This document shows, piece by piece, positions 1 through 8,452 of a stretch of 64,000 nucleotides of DNA. Where the stretch lies: positions 186,001 through 250,000 of the forward strand of contig NZ_NOXW01000021.1 of NCBI RefSeq assembly GCF_002251855.1, in the 5' to 3' direction. Position 1 is the first letter of the stretch. Each line of letters starts with the position of its first letter. Source of the stretch: Rhodoferax sp. TH121 (lineage in GTDB: Bacteria > Pseudomonadota > Gammaproteobacteria > Burkholderiales > Burkholderiaceae_C). A model generated the notes under the pieces. The model searched no databases and was not told the DNA's origin. It saw only the letters and a list, made by a program, of their open reading frames with translations. The translations under genes were made by a program, and so were the position numbers.

Positions 1-212
1 ACGGCTGCGATGGGCTGTATGTCGGCTGCCAGTGTGGTGCGCAGGTGGGCCAATTCGGCCGTGTTCCAGACCGCTTGCGCCGTGGTGAAACGAATGATGA
101 GCCGCTGCGCGCTGGCAGCTTGCGCGGGCGGTGCATAGCGCGGTGGCTCCTGGGCGCATGCCGCCATCACCATGGTGATGAAACAGGCCCCCAAACACAG
201 TCGATAGTTCAC
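1..212 (-). CDS. Putative secreted lipoprotein, C-terminus beyond window
   Basis: Reads leftward off the window edge, so only about 70 residues are visible. I place the start at GTG 210-212 because AGGGAG lies 7 nt upstream. The N-terminus has a short charged region, a hydrophobic stretch and a lipobox-like VMAAC with Cys19, which predicts lipidation and export. The following segment is Pro/Ala rich (QEPPRYAPPAQAAS) and then reads RLIIRFTTAQ. I do not recognise the family. It lies back to back with no partner visible, so no function is proposed. Confidence 0.55.
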   Translation of the reverse strand, partial: MNYRLCLGACFITMVMAACAQEPPRYAPPAQAASAQRLIIRFTTAQAVWNTAELAHLRTTLAADIQPIAA

Positions 213-326
213 GTGCGGACTCCCTGGAGATGGTCTGTAGCCGCCTGTCTTGCTGACTTTTTGTGCGGCCGCGCACATTGTAGGGCGGCGGCCCCGCGTC
301 GGGGGTAGTAAGCGGATGTAACGGTT

Positions 327-566
327 TCAGGGGGCGCGGTGCAGGCGGGGGGCGGAGAGCAGGGCCAGGTTGGCGTCGATGGCTTCGTCGAGCAAGCGGT
401 CTGCAGGCAACTTCTGGGCTTGCATCAGCTTTCGCAGCTGCTGCAGGTCTTTCACCGTGGGCGCCACTTTGATTTGGGCCACGGCGGCTTGGCTGTTGCC
501 ACTGCGGATGATGGCCAGGACCTTGGTGGCCCAGACGCTTTGGCGGGAGTTGGTGTTTTTGGACAT
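327..566 (-). CDS. Small conserved-looking hypothetical protein, 79 aa
   Basis: Begins MSKNTNSRQSVWATKVLAII and is mostly polar and helical with no signal peptide or membrane segment. An ORF start seven codons further upstream exists, but those codons lie inside a dispersed repeat (575-638) that supplies the upstream region, so ATG 564-566 is preferred. No clear Shine-Dalgarno is seen. I do not recognise a domain. Its repeat-free reading frame and base composition like its neighbours suggest a real gene, but this is inference. Confidence 0.5.
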   Translation of the reverse strand: MSKNTNSRQSVWATKVLAIIRSGNSQAAVAQIKVAPTVKDLQQLRKLMQAQKLPADRLLDEAIDANLALLSAPRLHRAP

Positions 567-574
567 GGTGTTCG

Positions 575-638
575 GAATAAGCCCCATTTTGGCACATAGC
601 CCTCGCCGAATTTGCGCAGGCAGCTATCAAAATGATAG
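575..638 (-). repeat. Dispersed repeat family A, copy 1
   Basis: On the minus strand it reads CTATCATTTTGATAGCTGCC, then TGCGCAAATTC, then GAGGGCTATGTGCC and a T/G-rich end. It matches the other family A copies over about 64 bases. It forms the immediate 5' region of the 79-aa gene that ends at 327. Confidence 0.75.
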
Positions 639-713
639 TGATTTTCGGTGAAGGCTGTCCAGCAAGCACGACCCCATCCGTTACCATTCCCGTCCTGTAA
701 CAAGGGGAAATGT

Positions 714-1169
714 GTGATCCAAACGGGAATGCGCTGGATACGGCGGGCCGCTGTGCTGCTGGTGGCGGGCCATGCCGCGATGGGCTGGGCACAAGACGTG
801 CGCAGCGGTACGCTCAAAAACGTGCAAGGCAGTGTCCAGGTCGTCAAGGGCGATGCTGCGCGCCCAGCCGCTCCGGGTGGCGGTGTGGCCGAAGCCGAGC
901 GCATCGTCACGGGGCCCCAGGGCTCGGCGGTCCTGCTGTTGCGTGACGGCACCCAAATCACCGTAGGTCCCAACTCGCAGGTGGATATCACCCGCTTCCA
1001 GTTTGATGCCACCACCCAGACCGGCAGCCTGACCGTGCAGGTCATTTTGGGCACCATCCGCATGGTGACCGGCTTGCTGGGCAAGCTGCAGCCCGAAAAC
1101 GTGAAGGTGCAGACGCCTTCGTCCACCGTGAGTGTGCGCGGTACCGACTTTATTGTGGAGGTCTTGTGA
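714..1169 (+). CDS. FecR-domain protein, exported
   Basis: A 151-residue protein with an N-terminal signal peptide (RRAAVLLVAGHAAMGWAQ) and a FecR-type beta-rich domain: VQGSVQVVKG, then GPQGSAVLLLRDGTQITVGP, then VSVRGTDF at the end. The start is GTG 714, with AAGGGG 6 nt upstream. It lacks the N-terminal anti-sigma region of classical FecR, so it is a periplasmic FecR-like module rather than a sigma-factor regulator. Its stop overlaps the start of the OmpA-like gene (TGATG), which implies translational coupling and a shared envelope role. The exact role is unknown. Confidence 0.8.
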   Translation: MIQTGMRWIRRAAVLLVAGHAAMGWAQDVRSGTLKNVQGSVQVVKGDAARPAAPGGGVAEAERIVTGPQGSAVLLLRDGTQITVGPNSQVDITRFQFDATTQTGSLTVQVILGTIRMVTGLLGKLQPENVKVQTPSSTVSVRGTDFIVEVL

Positions 1170-1768
1170 TGCGCGTTCCTTGGTTCAGTGCTGTGCTGGC
1201 GTGGGTCTTGACGCTGGGGCTGGCGGCCTGCGCGCCGCTGAGCCGGGTCACGCTGTTGCCTGACGCTGACGGCCGCAGTACGGCCGTGCAGGTGCAAGGT
1301 GCCAGCGGTGTGCAGCAGCTGGACCAACCCTATGCTGTGGCCGCTGTGCATCGCACGGGTGCGGTGGACCGCGCCCAGACCACCGCAGACGCGGTGCAGC
1401 AGCAATTTGGCGCCTTGCTGTCACTGCAGCCCCCCGGTGTGCAGCGTTTTGTTCTCCAGTTTGAGCCAGGTACCGCCATGCTGACCCCCGACTCGCAGGC
1501 TCAGCTGCCCAGCATCCTGGCGCAGGCGCGGGCTTTGCCGGGCGGCGAGTTGGTGGTGGTGGGTCATACAGACCGCACGGGGTCACCCCAGGCCAACGAT
1601 GTTTTGTCGTTGCAGCGAGCGCAGGCGGTGCGTGCTCTTTTGGTGGAGCAAGGCTTTCAGCCGGAGCTGATCGAGGCCGTCGGCCGCGGCGAGCGTGAGC
1701 CTCTGGTTCCTACCGAGGCGAATGTGGATGAACCGCGCAACCGCCGCGCGGAAATCATTGTCCGTTGA
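1169..1768 (+). CDS. OmpA-like peptidoglycan-associated lipoprotein
   Basis: A 199-residue protein. The signal peptide ends in LAAC with the lipid-carrying Cys at residue 21. The C-terminal half is an OmpA/MotB-like domain: VLQFEPGTAMLTPDSQ, VVGHTDRTG and NRRAEIIV carry the Asp and Arg that bind diaminopimelate in this family. The protein probably sits in the outer membrane and grips the cell wall. It overlaps the FecR-domain gene by one base, with GGAG upstream. FecR plus OmpA pairs are common in proteobacteria, but their shared function is not established here. Confidence 0.85.
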   Translation: MRVPWFSAVLAWVLTLGLAACAPLSRVTLLPDADGRSTAVQVQGASGVQQLDQPYAVAAVHRTGAVDRAQTTADAVQQQFGALLSLQPPGVQRFVLQFEPGTAMLTPDSQAQLPSILAQARALPGGELVVVGHTDRTGSPQANDVLSLQRAQAVRALLVEQGFQPELIEAVGRGEREPLVPTEANVDEPRNRRAEIIVR

Positions 1769-1780
1769 CGCAGGTGTAGC

Positions 1781-2146
1781 GTGGCCAAGATGTCTCTCTC
1801 TGACCTCGGCGGGCTGGTGTACTCCACCGAGGTGGGGCGCACCTGTCCAGTGTGCCGCCAAGCCATTGCATCCTGCACCTGCAAGGCCGTGCAACGCCCA
1901 GTAGGTGACGGCGTGGTGCGCGTGTCGCGCGAGACCAAGGGCCGCGCCAGTAAGGGCGTGACCTTGGTGCGGGGCGTGCCGCTGGACGATGACGAACTGA
2001 ACGCGTTGGGCAAGAAACTCAAGGCCGCCTGCGGCTCGGGGGGCACGGTCAAGGACGGCGTCATCGAAGTGCAGGGCGACCATGTGGAGCGCGTGATGGC
2101 GGCTTTGCAGGCCCAGGGCTTCAAGGTGAAGCGGGCAGGGGGCTGA
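1781..2146 (+). CDS. yciH: SUI1/YciH-family translation factor
   Basis: A 121-residue protein whose C-terminal half is a SUI1 (eIF1-like) domain: VTLVRGVPLDDDELNALGKK, CGSGGTVKDGVIEVQGDH. The N-terminus has a CPVC...CTC motif that could bind a metal. Bacterial YciH is thought to influence start-codon selection, mainly under stress. The start is GTG 1781. ATG 1790 is an alternative that gives MSLSDLGG. It lies 12 bp after the OmpA-like gene. Confidence 0.85.
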   Translation: MAKMSLSDLGGLVYSTEVGRTCPVCRQAIASCTCKAVQRPVGDGVVRVSRETKGRASKGVTLVRGVPLDDDELNALGKKLKAACGSGGTVKDGVIEVQGDHVERVMAALQAQGFKVKRAGG

Positions 2147-2153
2147 TGGCAGC

Positions 2154-2226
2154 GCCGGGCCGCCCCAAGCTGACATGCGCCCCCTTGGGGGGCCGCGCGC
2201 GACACGCAGTGCGCGTGCTTGGGGGC
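2154..2226. repeat. Dispersed repeat family B, copy 1
   Basis: Contains GCCGGGCCG followed by CCCAAG, then CCCCCTTGGGGGGC, a GC-rich middle and a final GGGGGC. The other copy at 56385-56454 has the same order of blocks. The G-rich end falls 8 nt before the start of the DUF3820 gene. Confidence 0.65.
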
Positions 2227-2234
2227 TTGTAACC

Positions 2235-2450
2235 TTGCAGCCCGAAGACTTGCAGAAGCTGGTGGAACGCGCCATGCCCTTTGGCAAGTACGAGGGGCGC
2301 CTGATTGCCGACCTGCCGGGCGATTACCTCAACTGGTTTGCGCGCGAGGGCTTTCCCAAGGGTGAGATTGGCCGTCTGCTGCAGCTGATGCACGAGATTG
2401 ACCACAACGGCCTTAGCAACTTGCTCACGCCGCTGCGCAGCCCGCGTTAG
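2235..2450 (+). CDS. DUF3820 family protein, 71 aa
   Basis: Matches the DUF3820 pattern MPFGKYEGRLIADLPGDYLN followed by WFAREGFPKGEIGRLL. I choose TTG 2235 as start, because it gives an N-terminus (QPEDLQKLVERAMPFG) like the family. The longer ORF from ATG 2175 begins with about 20 residues encoded by repeat family B. The G-run at the repeat end may act as Shine-Dalgarno. Function unknown; the domain is small and also found near exonuclease-like proteins in other bacteria. It ends 3 bp from the convergent rluE. Confidence 0.8.
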   Translation: MQPEDLQKLVERAMPFGKYEGRLIADLPGDYLNWFAREGFPKGEIGRLLQLMHEIDHNGLSNLLTPLRSPR

Positions 2451-2453
2451 CCT

Positions 2454-3002
2454 TTAGGGCAACGGTACGTCGCGCAGCGTACCGGGCGCCAAACCTTCTA
2501 GTGTGTAGGGCCCAATGGCCGCGCGCACCAGCCGCAGCGTGGGGTAGCCCACCGCCGCCGTCATGCGGCGCACCTGGCGGTTGCGGCCTTCGCGGATCAC
2601 CAGCTCCAGCCAACTGGTGGGAATGGACTGACGAAAGCGCACTGGCGGGTCGCGCTGCCACAGGTTGGCCGGCGCCTCCATGCGCTGCGCACGCGCGGGC
2701 AGGGTGGGGCCGTCATTGAGCTGCACGCCATGGCGTAGCCGCTCCAGCGCAGCGTCGTCTGGCTCGCCCTCCACCTGCACCCAGTAAGTCTTTTCCATCT
2801 TGTAGCGTGGGTCGCTGATGCGGGCCTGCAGCTTGCCGTCATTGGTGAGCAATAGCAGGCCTTCGCTGTCCGCGTCCAGCCGGCCGGCCACATAGATGCC
2901 GGGGATGTCAATGAAGTCCTTGAGTCCGTGCCAGCGCCCCTCCGGCGTGAACTGGCTCAGCACCCCATACGGCTTATTGAAGCAGAGCAGGCGGGAGGCC
3001 AT
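2454..3002 (-). CDS. rluE: 23S rRNA pseudouridine synthase RluE
   Basis: A 182-residue RsuA-type enzyme. The catalytic Asp43 lies in [10 protein letters not shown]. Other family blocks are [11 protein letters not shown], the [10 protein letters not shown] region, [19 protein letters not shown] and [10 protein letters not shown]. The sequence follows E. coli RluE (pseudouridine 2457 of 23S rRNA) closely, minus its basic N-terminal extension. It has no separate S4 domain. It starts just 5 bp after the YgjP-like gene, same strand, so the two are probably cotranscribed. Confidence 0.9.
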   Translation of the reverse strand: MASRLLCFNKPYGVLSQFTPEGRWHGLKDFIDIPGIYVAGRLDADSEGLLLLTNDGKLQARISDPRYKMEKTYWVQVEGEPDDAALERLRHGVQLNDGPTLPARAQRMEAPANLWQRDPPVRFRQSIPTSWLELVIREGRNRQVRRMTAAVGYPTLRLVRAAIGPYTLEGLAPGTLRDVPLP

Positions 3003-3007
3003 GGGAC

Positions 3008-3526
3008 TCAGTCCGCAGCCGCCCAGAGCCGCTCACCCGTGGCTTCCAGGTGCGTGAGGTAGATGCGTACCTCAAACTCGAGCTGGTGGTAGCTGGGCTC
3101 CATGTGGGTGCAGAGCTGGTAGAAGGCCTTGTCGTGATCGCGCTCCCGCAGGTGGGCGAGCTCGTGCACCACGATCATCTTGAGGAAAGGCTCGGGTGTG
3201 TCCTTGAACAGGCTGGCCACCCGAATCTCGCGTTTGCTTTTGAGCTTGTTGCCTTGTACGCGGGAGACGGTGGTGTGCGTGCCCAGCGCGTTCTTCACCA
3301 CATGCAGCTTGCTGTCAAAAGCCACCTTGCTCAGGGGCTCGGCGCTGCGCAGGTAGTTGGCCTTGAGGTCCTGCACATAGTCGTACAGCACCTTGTCCGT
3401 CCGCACACCATGCGCTTGTGGGTAGCGCTGGGCCAACCAACTGCCCACCCGGTTCTCATCTAGCATGCGCTGCACCTGAGCCAGGGTGTCTGCGGGGTAG
3501 CCATTCAGGTAGCGCAGCGTGGGCAT
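3008..3526 (-). CDS. ygjP: YgjP-like zinc metallohydrolase (DUF45)
   Basis: A 172-residue protein with the YgjP/WLM-type zinc motif HELAH at 121-125, followed by His131 ([11 protein letters not shown]). The start is set at ATG 3524-3526 ([11 protein letters not shown]), because E. coli YgjP begins equivalently and because the extra N-terminal residues of the longer ORF are encoded by repeat family A copy 2. Members are cytoplasmic. E. coli YgjP has been linked to UTP pyrophosphatase activity and DUF45 proteins to proteolysis, so the substrate here is open. Confidence 0.85.
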   Translation of the reverse strand: MPTLRYLNGYPADTLAQVQRMLDENRVGSWLAQRYPQAHGVRTDKVLYDYVQDLKANYLRSAEPLSKVAFDSKLHVVKNALGTHTTVSRVQGNKLKSKREIRVASLFKDTPEPFLKMIVVHELAHLRERDHDKAFYQLCTHMEPSYHQLEFEVRIYLTHLEATGERLWAAAD

Positions 3527-3527
3527 T

Positions 3528-3593
3528 GCTACCGTTTTCATAGCTGCTTGCGCAGACTGCGCGGGGGCTAGGTGCCGATTTTGCTTCAAATCT
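3528..3593 (+). repeat. Dispersed repeat family A, copy 2
   Basis: Reads GCTACCGTTTTCATAGCTGC, TTGCGCAGACTGC, GGGGGCTAGGTGCC and GATTTTGCTTCAAATC. With copy 10 (50860-50924) it is one of the two best full-length copies. It starts one base beyond the ygjP-like start codon and supplies that gene's 5' region. Confidence 0.8.
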
Positions 3594-3596
3594 GGA

Positions 3597-5144
3597 TCAA
3601 ACTTCGCGGCGCAGCGCGGGGAACAGAATCACGTCGCGGATGCTGGCGCTGTCGGTCAGCAGCATCATCAGGCGGTCGATGCCGATACCGCAGCCACCGG
3701 TGGGAGGCATGCCGTATTCCAGGGCGCGCACAAAGTCGTGGTCAAAGTGCATGGCTTCGTCGTCACCGCTGTCTTTGGCGGCTACCTGGGCGTGGAAGCG
3801 GGCGGCCTGGTCTTCGGCGTCGTTCAGCTCGGAGAAGCCGTTGCCAAATTCACGGCCGGTGATGTAGAGCTCAAAGCGCTCGGTCACTTCGGGGCGGTCG
3901 TCGTTGGCGCGTGCCAGTGGCGAAATTTCGGTGGGGTGCTCCATGATGAATGTGGGGTTCCACAGCTTCTCTTCCACAGTCTCTTCAAAGTACAGCACCT
4001 GCAGGCTGGCCAGGCTGCGGCCGGCGAGCTTGTTCTTGGCTTCATTCAGGCCCAGCTTCTTGAGCGCATTGGTCAGCCACTCCGCGTTGTCGACGTTGTC
4101 ACCGGCTTCGGTGTACTTGCGAATGGCTTCCACGATGGTGAGGCGCTCAAACGGCTTGCTCAGGTCCACCGGTTTGTCGGCGTAGGTCAGCAGCAGACCG
4201 CCAGTGGCCTTCTGGGCGGCATCGCGGATCAGCTTCTCGGTGTAGTCCATCAGGTCCTGGTAGTTCCAGTAGGCCGCGTAGAACTCCATCATGGTGAACT
4301 CGGGGTTGTGGCGCACCGAGATGCCTTCGTTGCGGTAGCTGCGGTTGATCTCAAACACGCGGTCAAAGCCACCGACGATCAGGCGTTTGAGGTACAGCTC
4401 AGGCGCAATGCGCAGGAACATTTCCTGGTCCAACGCATTGTGGTGCGTCTTGAAGGGCTTGGCATTCGCACCGCCGGGAATCGGGTGCAGCATGGGCGTT
4501 TCCACTTCCAGGAAGTTGTGACCGACCATGAACTCGCGCATGGCGCTCACCGCCTTGCTGCGCGCCACGAAACGCTTGCGGGTTTCCACATCCGTCATCA
4601 GGTCGACATAGCGCTGGCGGTATTTCACTTCCTGGTCGGCCATGCCGTGGAACTTGTCGGGCATGGGGCGCAGGCTCTTGGTCAGCAGGCGGATGCTGGT
4701 GGCGTGGATGGACAGCTCGCCGGTCTTGGTTTTGAACAGCGTGCCCTCAGCGGCCACGATGTCGCCCAAATCCCAGTGCTTGAAGGCGGCATACAGGTCC
4801 ACGCCCACGTCTTCACCGCGCACATAGAGCTGGATGCGGCCGCCGCTGGGGCCGAAGGAAGAGTCTTGTAGCGTGCAGAAGCTGGCCTTGCCCATCACGC
4901 GCTTGAGCATCATGCGGCCGGCAACCTTGGCGGTGGCGCCCAGGGCGACCAGTTCCTCGGGCGTCTTGTCGTTGTAGGCTTCAAACAGCTCGGCAGCCTT
5001 GTTCTCCGGCTGGAAGTCGTTGGGGAAGGCCACGCCCTGACCGTCGGCCTGCTGCTGGCGCAAGGCTTTGAGTTTTTCACGGCGCTCCAGGATCAACTGG
5101 TTGTCGTCTAGCGGGGCGGGAGCAGCTTGGTTTTGGTCAGACAT
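3597..5144 (-). CDS. lysS: Lysyl-tRNA synthetase, class II
   Basis: A 515-residue class II LysRS, the usual length. It has an N-terminal OB fold, motif 2 ([20 protein letters not shown]) and motif 3 with [14 protein letters not shown] near the C-terminus. It charges tRNA-Lys in the cytoplasm. The start is ATG 5142-5144 ([14 protein letters not shown]); an upstream in-frame extension is not family-like. It diverges from yggT, with the shared control region at 5145-5257. Confidence 0.97.
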   Translation of the reverse strand: MSDQNQAAPAPLDDNQLILERREKLKALRQQQADGQGVAFPNDFQPENKAAELFEAYNDKTPEELVALGATAKVAGRMMLKRVMGKASFCTLQDSSFGPSGGRIQLYVRGEDVGVDLYAAFKHWDLGDIVAAEGTLFKTKTGELSIHATSIRLLTKSLRPMPDKFHGMADQEVKYRQRYVDLMTDVETRKRFVARSKAVSAMREFMVGHNFLEVETPMLHPIPGGANAKPFKTHHNALDQEMFLRIAPELYLKRLIVGGFDRVFEINRSYRNEGISVRHNPEFTMMEFYAAYWNYQDLMDYTEKLIRDAAQKATGGLLLTYADKPVDLSKPFERLTIVEAIRKYTEAGDNVDNAEWLTNALKKLGLNEAKNKLAGRSLASLQVLYFEETVEEKLWNPTFIMEHPTEISPLARANDDRPEVTERFELYITGREFGNGFSELNDAEDQAARFHAQVAAKDSGDDEAMHFDHDFVRALEYGMPPTGGCGIGIDRLMMLLTDSASIRDVILFPALRREV

Positions 5145-5205
5145 GGGCGTTGTTGGTACGGTGACAGAACCAGCCAAGCCGTGGGGCTTTGGCCGTAACC
5201 CTCCA

Positions 5206-5233
5206 TTGTAAGAGGGGCAGCTGCCGCTATGAT
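5206..5233 (+). promoter_or_regulatory. Probable sigma-70 promoter of yggT
   Basis: TTGTAA (5206-5211) and TATGAT (5228-5233) with a 16-bp spacer, 24 bp before the yggT start. Confidence 0.5.
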
Positions 5234-5257
5234 GCCCACGCACTGCCCCATCTCACC

Positions 5258-5830
5258 ATGCTCTACCAAATCATTTCCCTCCTGCTTGAAGTGGCCGCTG
5301 GCCTGCTCACCAGCACCTGCCTGCTGCGCCTGTACATGCAGCACCAGCGCATTCCCTTGTCGGCGCGTTCGGGCAACCCCTTGGGCAAGTTCATTTTTGC
5401 GCTGACTGACTGGCTGGTGCTGCCGCTGCGCCGCGTGTTGCCCGCCATGGGGCGTTGGGATACGGCCAGCCTGGTGGGCGCGTTTCTGATTCAGTTGGCC
5501 CAGTTTTCCGTTCTCTGGCTGCTCAACGGTCTGGGCGCCAGCCTGGTGTCGGTGGTGGTGTTGGCCCTGTTTGGCGTGGTGCGCATGGCCTTGTCGGGCA
5601 TGACGGCGCTAGTGCTCGTCTACGCCATCTTGTCGTGGGTGCAAACGCAGTCATATCTGGCAGATCTGTTGGATCGTTTGGTGCAACCCCCCTTGACTCC
5701 CATCCGCAGAGTGATTCCCTTGGTGGGCGGGGTGGACTTGTCGCCGTTGGCACTGCTGGTTCTGATCCAGATTGCCCTGATCGTGCTGGGCTCCTTGCAA
5801 GCCATGGCGCTGGGTTTCACAGCCGGGTAG
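5258..5830 (+). CDS. yggT: YggT family inner-membrane protein
   Basis: A 190-residue membrane protein with two copies of the YggT unit: LYQIISLLLEVAAGLLTSTC near residue 2, and ALVLVYAILSWVQ followed by LVQPPLTPIRRVIPLVGGVD in the second half. Four to six hydrophobic segments are visible. The start ATG 5258 gives MLYQIISL; the longer ORF upstream is not hydrophobic and lies over the promoter. YggT proteins are linked to osmotic shock tolerance and cell-envelope or division tasks, but the mechanism is unknown. It is followed by a terminator shared with accD. Confidence 0.88.
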   Translation: MLYQIISLLLEVAAGLLTSTCLLRLYMQHQRIPLSARSGNPLGKFIFALTDWLVLPLRRVLPAMGRWDTASLVGAFLIQLAQFSVLWLLNGLGASLVSVVVLALFGVVRMALSGMTALVLVYAILSWVQTQSYLADLLDRLVQPPLTPIRRVIPLVGGVDLSPLALLVLIQIALIVLGSLQAMALGFTAG

Positions 5831-5841
5831 ATCCGCCGGCT

Positions 5842-5879
5842 CCAAGCAAAAGAGGCCCGGAAGGGCCTCTTTTGCTTGG
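5842..5879. terminator. Bidirectional terminator between yggT and accD
   Basis: A 17-bp perfect stem, CCAAGCAAAAGAGGCCC, with a 4-nt GGAA loop. A-rich and T-rich flanks serve both converging genes. Confidence 0.9.
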
Positions 5880-5891
5880 GGCGCGCGTTGC

Positions 5892-6764
5892 TCAGATCAC
5901 GGCGTCTGCTGGCTGGCGCTGCAGCATGGCCAAGGTGTTGGCCACGGTCTTGCGCAGTTCACGGCGGTCACAGATGAAGTCCACTGCGCCCTTGGTCTGC
6001 AGGAACTCGGCGCGCTGGAAGCCTTCTGGCAGCGTCACACGCACGGTGGATTCGATCACGCGGGGGCCGGCAAAGCCGATCAGCGCCTTGGGCTCGGCAA
6101 TCACCACATCACCCAGGAAGGCAAAGCCGGCGCTCACGCCACCCATCGTGGGGTCGGTCAGCACGCTGATGTAGGGCAGGCCCTTCTTGGCCAGACGGGT
6201 CAGCGCAGCATTGGTCTTGGCCATCTGCATGAGCGAGAGCAGGCCTTCTTGCATGCGGGCACCGCCGGTAGCCGTGAAGCAGAGGAAAGGCACCTTCTGC
6301 TCGATGGCGGTTTCGACGCCGCGCACAAAACGCTCGCCGACGACGGAGCCCATGGAACCACCCATGAATTCGAATTCAAAGCACGCAGCCACCAGGCTGA
6401 TGCCATGCACGGCGCCGCCCATGACCACCAGTGCGTCGGTTTCGCCAGTGTTTTCCAGCGCCTCTTTCAGGCGTTCGGGGTATTTGCGGCTGTCCTTGAA
6501 CTTGAGTGCATCGACTGGCAGCACTTCCTGACCGATCTCAAAACGGCCTTCGTTGTCCAGAAAGGCGTTGAGACGCGCGCGTGCGCCGATGCGGTGGTGG
6601 TGGCTGCAGCTGGGGCAGACGTTCTGGTTCTGCTCCAGGTCGGTCTTGTAGAGCACGGTTTCGCAGCTGGGGCATTTGATCCACAAGCCTTCCGGCACGC
6701 TGCGACGATCCGCAGGATCGGTTTGCTGAATTTTCGGGGGTAGCAGTTTTTCCAGCCAGCTCAT
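5892..6764 (-). CDS. accD: Acetyl-CoA carboxylase carboxyltransferase beta subunit
   Basis: A 290-residue AccD. The zinc ribbon has Cys31, Cys34, Cys50 and Cys53. The crotonase-like carboxyltransferase core shows [34 protein letters not shown] and GFAGPRVIE. It pairs with AccA to make malonyl-CoA for fatty-acid synthesis. In related genomes accD follows trpA directly; here a rightward PEP-CTERM gene separates them, so accD has its own promoter. A minus-strand TACAAT at 6825-6830 and a 30-bp palindrome at 6836-6865 are the candidate signals. Confidence 0.97.
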   Translation of the reverse strand: MSWLEKLLPPKIQQTDPADRRSVPEGLWIKCPSCETVLYKTDLEQNQNVCPSCSHHHRIGARARLNAFLDNEGRFEIGQEVLPVDALKFKDSRKYPERLKEALENTGETDALVVMGGAVHGISLVAACFEFEFMGGSMGSVVGERFVRGVETAIEQKVPFLCFTATGGARMQEGLLSLMQMAKTNAALTRLAKKGLPYISVLTDPTMGGVSAGFAFLGDVVIAEPKALIGFAGPRVIESTVRVTLPEGFQRAEFLQTKGAVDFICDRRELRKTVANTLAMLQRQPADAVI

Positions 6765-6835
6765 AAGTAGACCTTTGGTTTGTGTCCCGCCAGATTACTC
6801 AATCCAGCAAGACGTTGTTGCGCCATTGTATTTCC

Positions 6836-6865
6836 TCACCAATAGTCCATTCGGACTATTGGTGA
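6836..6865. promoter_or_regulatory. 30-bp palindrome between accD and the PEP-CTERM gene
   Basis: Perfect 13-bp arms TCACCAATAGTCC and GGACTATTGGTGA around a 4-nt ATTC loop. It covers the expected -35 of the accD promoter (TACAAT at 6825-6830, minus strand) and overlaps the -35 of the rightward promoter (TTGGTG). No T-run follows on either strand, so an operator is more likely than a terminator. Confidence 0.6.
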
Positions 6866-6887
6866 CCGCGTTGCATGTCGCGATACT
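6859..6887 (+). promoter_or_regulatory. Probable promoter of the PEP-CTERM gene
   Basis: TTGGTG (6859-6864) and GATACT (6882-6887), with a 17-bp spacer. The -35 lies in the palindrome's right arm. Confidence 0.45.
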
Positions 6888-6928
6888 GTTCTGTGTTTTT
6901 GCCTAACCTGACTAGGAGTCTGTTGACC

Positions 6929-7567
6929 GTGAAAAGTATGATGAAACCTCAGTACGTTGTAGCCGCATGTCTCACCCTTTTGACCGGCATTGCGAATGCG
7001 CAGTCGTTCTCTAATAGCCGCGACTCGACCATTATTTATTTTGGTCAACCCGACACCACAAGCTATGGGCAAGTGTTCAATTCGGCAGGTGGAACACTCA
7101 CAGATTGGTCTTTCTTTGCAGATAGCGGTAACGCCGGCAATCTGGGCTTGGTCATTTCCGCTTGGGATGGCGTCAAGGCCGTAGGCCCCGCTCTGTACCA
7201 AAGTTCGGTGTTTTCCTACGCAGGTGGCGCCCAGTCTTTGTCGTTCAACGGCATCAACAAGTCATTCTCCGCCGGTAGCTACATCGCTTATTTGACGGTT
7301 GCAGGGGTCAACGGTGCGGCATCCAACGTAGGTATCGCTGGCTCCAGTACCGACGGGGGCATGTCCGGTGGATTCCGCTTCCTCAATTCCGATGGCGTGG
7401 ATCCCCTGACGCTGGATCAAAGTTGGTCAAATTGGAACGTTGCCAATATGCAGTACTCTGCCAATTTCGTGTCGGCCGTTCCCGAGCCCGAGTCGCTGGC
7501 ACTGATGCTTGCGGGCCTGGGGCTTGTCGGAGCTGTGGCGCGTCGCCGTGTACGGCCGCAAGCTTAA
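6929..7567 (+). CDS. PEP-CTERM sorting-domain secreted protein
   Basis: A 212-residue protein. The signal peptide is followed by a Ser/Gly/Asn-rich beta-type body, for example GNAGNLGLVISAWDG and SFSAGSYIAYLTVAG. The C-terminal sorting signal is VPEPESLALMLAGLGLV followed by ARRRVR: PEP motif, membrane helix and basic tail. Proteins with this tail are processed by an EpsH-type exosortase and exported, often as biofilm matrix; none is in the window. The start is GTG 6929, with AGGAG 10 nt upstream. It interrupts the usual trpA-accD order and has its own promoter and terminator, which suggests late insertion. Confidence 0.88.
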   Translation: MKSMMKPQYVVAACLTLLTGIANAQSFSNSRDSTIIYFGQPDTTSYGQVFNSAGGTLTDWSFFADSGNAGNLGLVISAWDGVKAVGPALYQSSVFSYAGGAQSLSFNGINKSFSAGSYIAYLTVAGVNGAASNVGIAGSSTDGGMSGGFRFLNSDGVDPLTLDQSWSNWNVANMQYSANFVSAVPEPESLALMLAGLGLVGAVARRRVRPQA

Positions 7568-7584
7568 ACAAGCCAACCTCCTTG

Positions 7585-7612
7585 AAAAAAACCCGCTAAT
7601 GCGGGTTTTTTT
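7585..7612 (+). terminator. Terminator after the PEP-CTERM gene (may also serve trpA)
   Basis: AAAAAACCCGC, loop TAAT, GCGGGTTTTTTT. The symmetric A and T tracts allow function in both directions between this gene and trpA. Confidence 0.9.
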
Positions 7613-7630
7613 GTGTCAGTTGCCTTGCGC

Positions 7631-8452
7631 CTATGAATCCATTGCCGTGCGGATTTCACGCAGAAAACCTTGCGCTGTTGCAGCGACCTGATCGCGCGGC
7701 TGGTCTTCCAGCAGCTGGATGATCTTGCTGCCGATCACCACTGCGTCGGACACCTTGGCAATCGTTCTGGCTGTGGCCGCGTCCCGTATGCCAAAGCCTA
7801 CGCCCACGGGCGTGCTGATGTGCTGGCGGATGCGGGGCAACATGGCCTCGACAGCGCCCACGTCCAGCGCACCAGAGCCGGTTACGCCTTTGAGCGACAC
7901 GTAGTACACATAGCCGCTGGCCACCCGGGCGACCTGCTGCATGCGGGTTTCGGTGCTAGTGGGGGCGAGCAGGAAGATCAGGTCCATACCATGGGCCCGC
8001 AGATCCGCCGCAAAGGCTTCGCATTCTTCAGGTGGGTAGTCCACAATCAACACACCATCGACCCCGGCTTCAGCAGCGTCCTTCACAAAGGGGCTGCTTA
8101 CGCCGTCTTTTGCATGCTTCTGGTCATAGCGTTCCACCGGGTTGGCGTAACCCATCAGTACCACGGGGGTCGTGCTGTTGGTTTTGCGGAATTCGCGCAC
8201 CATGGCCAGCACCTGCACCAAGCCAATGCCGAAGGCCAGCGCCTTGTCACCAGCTTTCTGGATCACCGGGCCGTCGGCACTGGGATCCGAGAAGGGCACG
8301 CCCAACTCAATGACATCGGCGCCGCCTGCCACCATGGCATGCATCAGTTCCGGCGTGACGTCTGCATAAGGGTAGCCTGCGGTCACAAAGGGAATCAGCG
8401 CTTTGCGGCCGTGGGCTTTCAGGCCCGTAAAGGTAGCTGCGATGCGGCTCAT
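7631..8452 (-). CDS. trpA: Tryptophan synthase alpha chain
   Basis: A 273-residue TIM barrel. The catalytic Glu49 ([11 protein letters not shown]) and Asp60 (SADG) align exactly with the Salmonella enzyme. [11 protein letters not shown] and GVGFGIRD form the phosphate-binding loops. It cleaves indole-3-glycerol phosphate to indole, which is channelled to TrpB. Its ATG overlaps the trpB stop by 4 bp, so the subunits are translationally coupled. Confidence 0.98.
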   Translation of the reverse strand: MSRIAATFTGLKAHGRKALIPFVTAGYPYADVTPELMHAMVAGGADVIELGVPFSDPSADGPVIQKAGDKALAFGIGLVQVLAMVREFRKTNSTTPVVLMGYANPVERYDQKHAKDGVSSPFVKDAAEAGVDGVLIVDYPPEECEAFAADLRAHGMDLIFLLAPTSTETRMQQVARVASGYVYYVSLKGVTGSGALDVGAVEAMLPRIRQHISTPVGVGFGIRDAATARTIAKVSDAVVIGSKIIQLLEDQPRDQVAATAQGFLREIRTAMDS

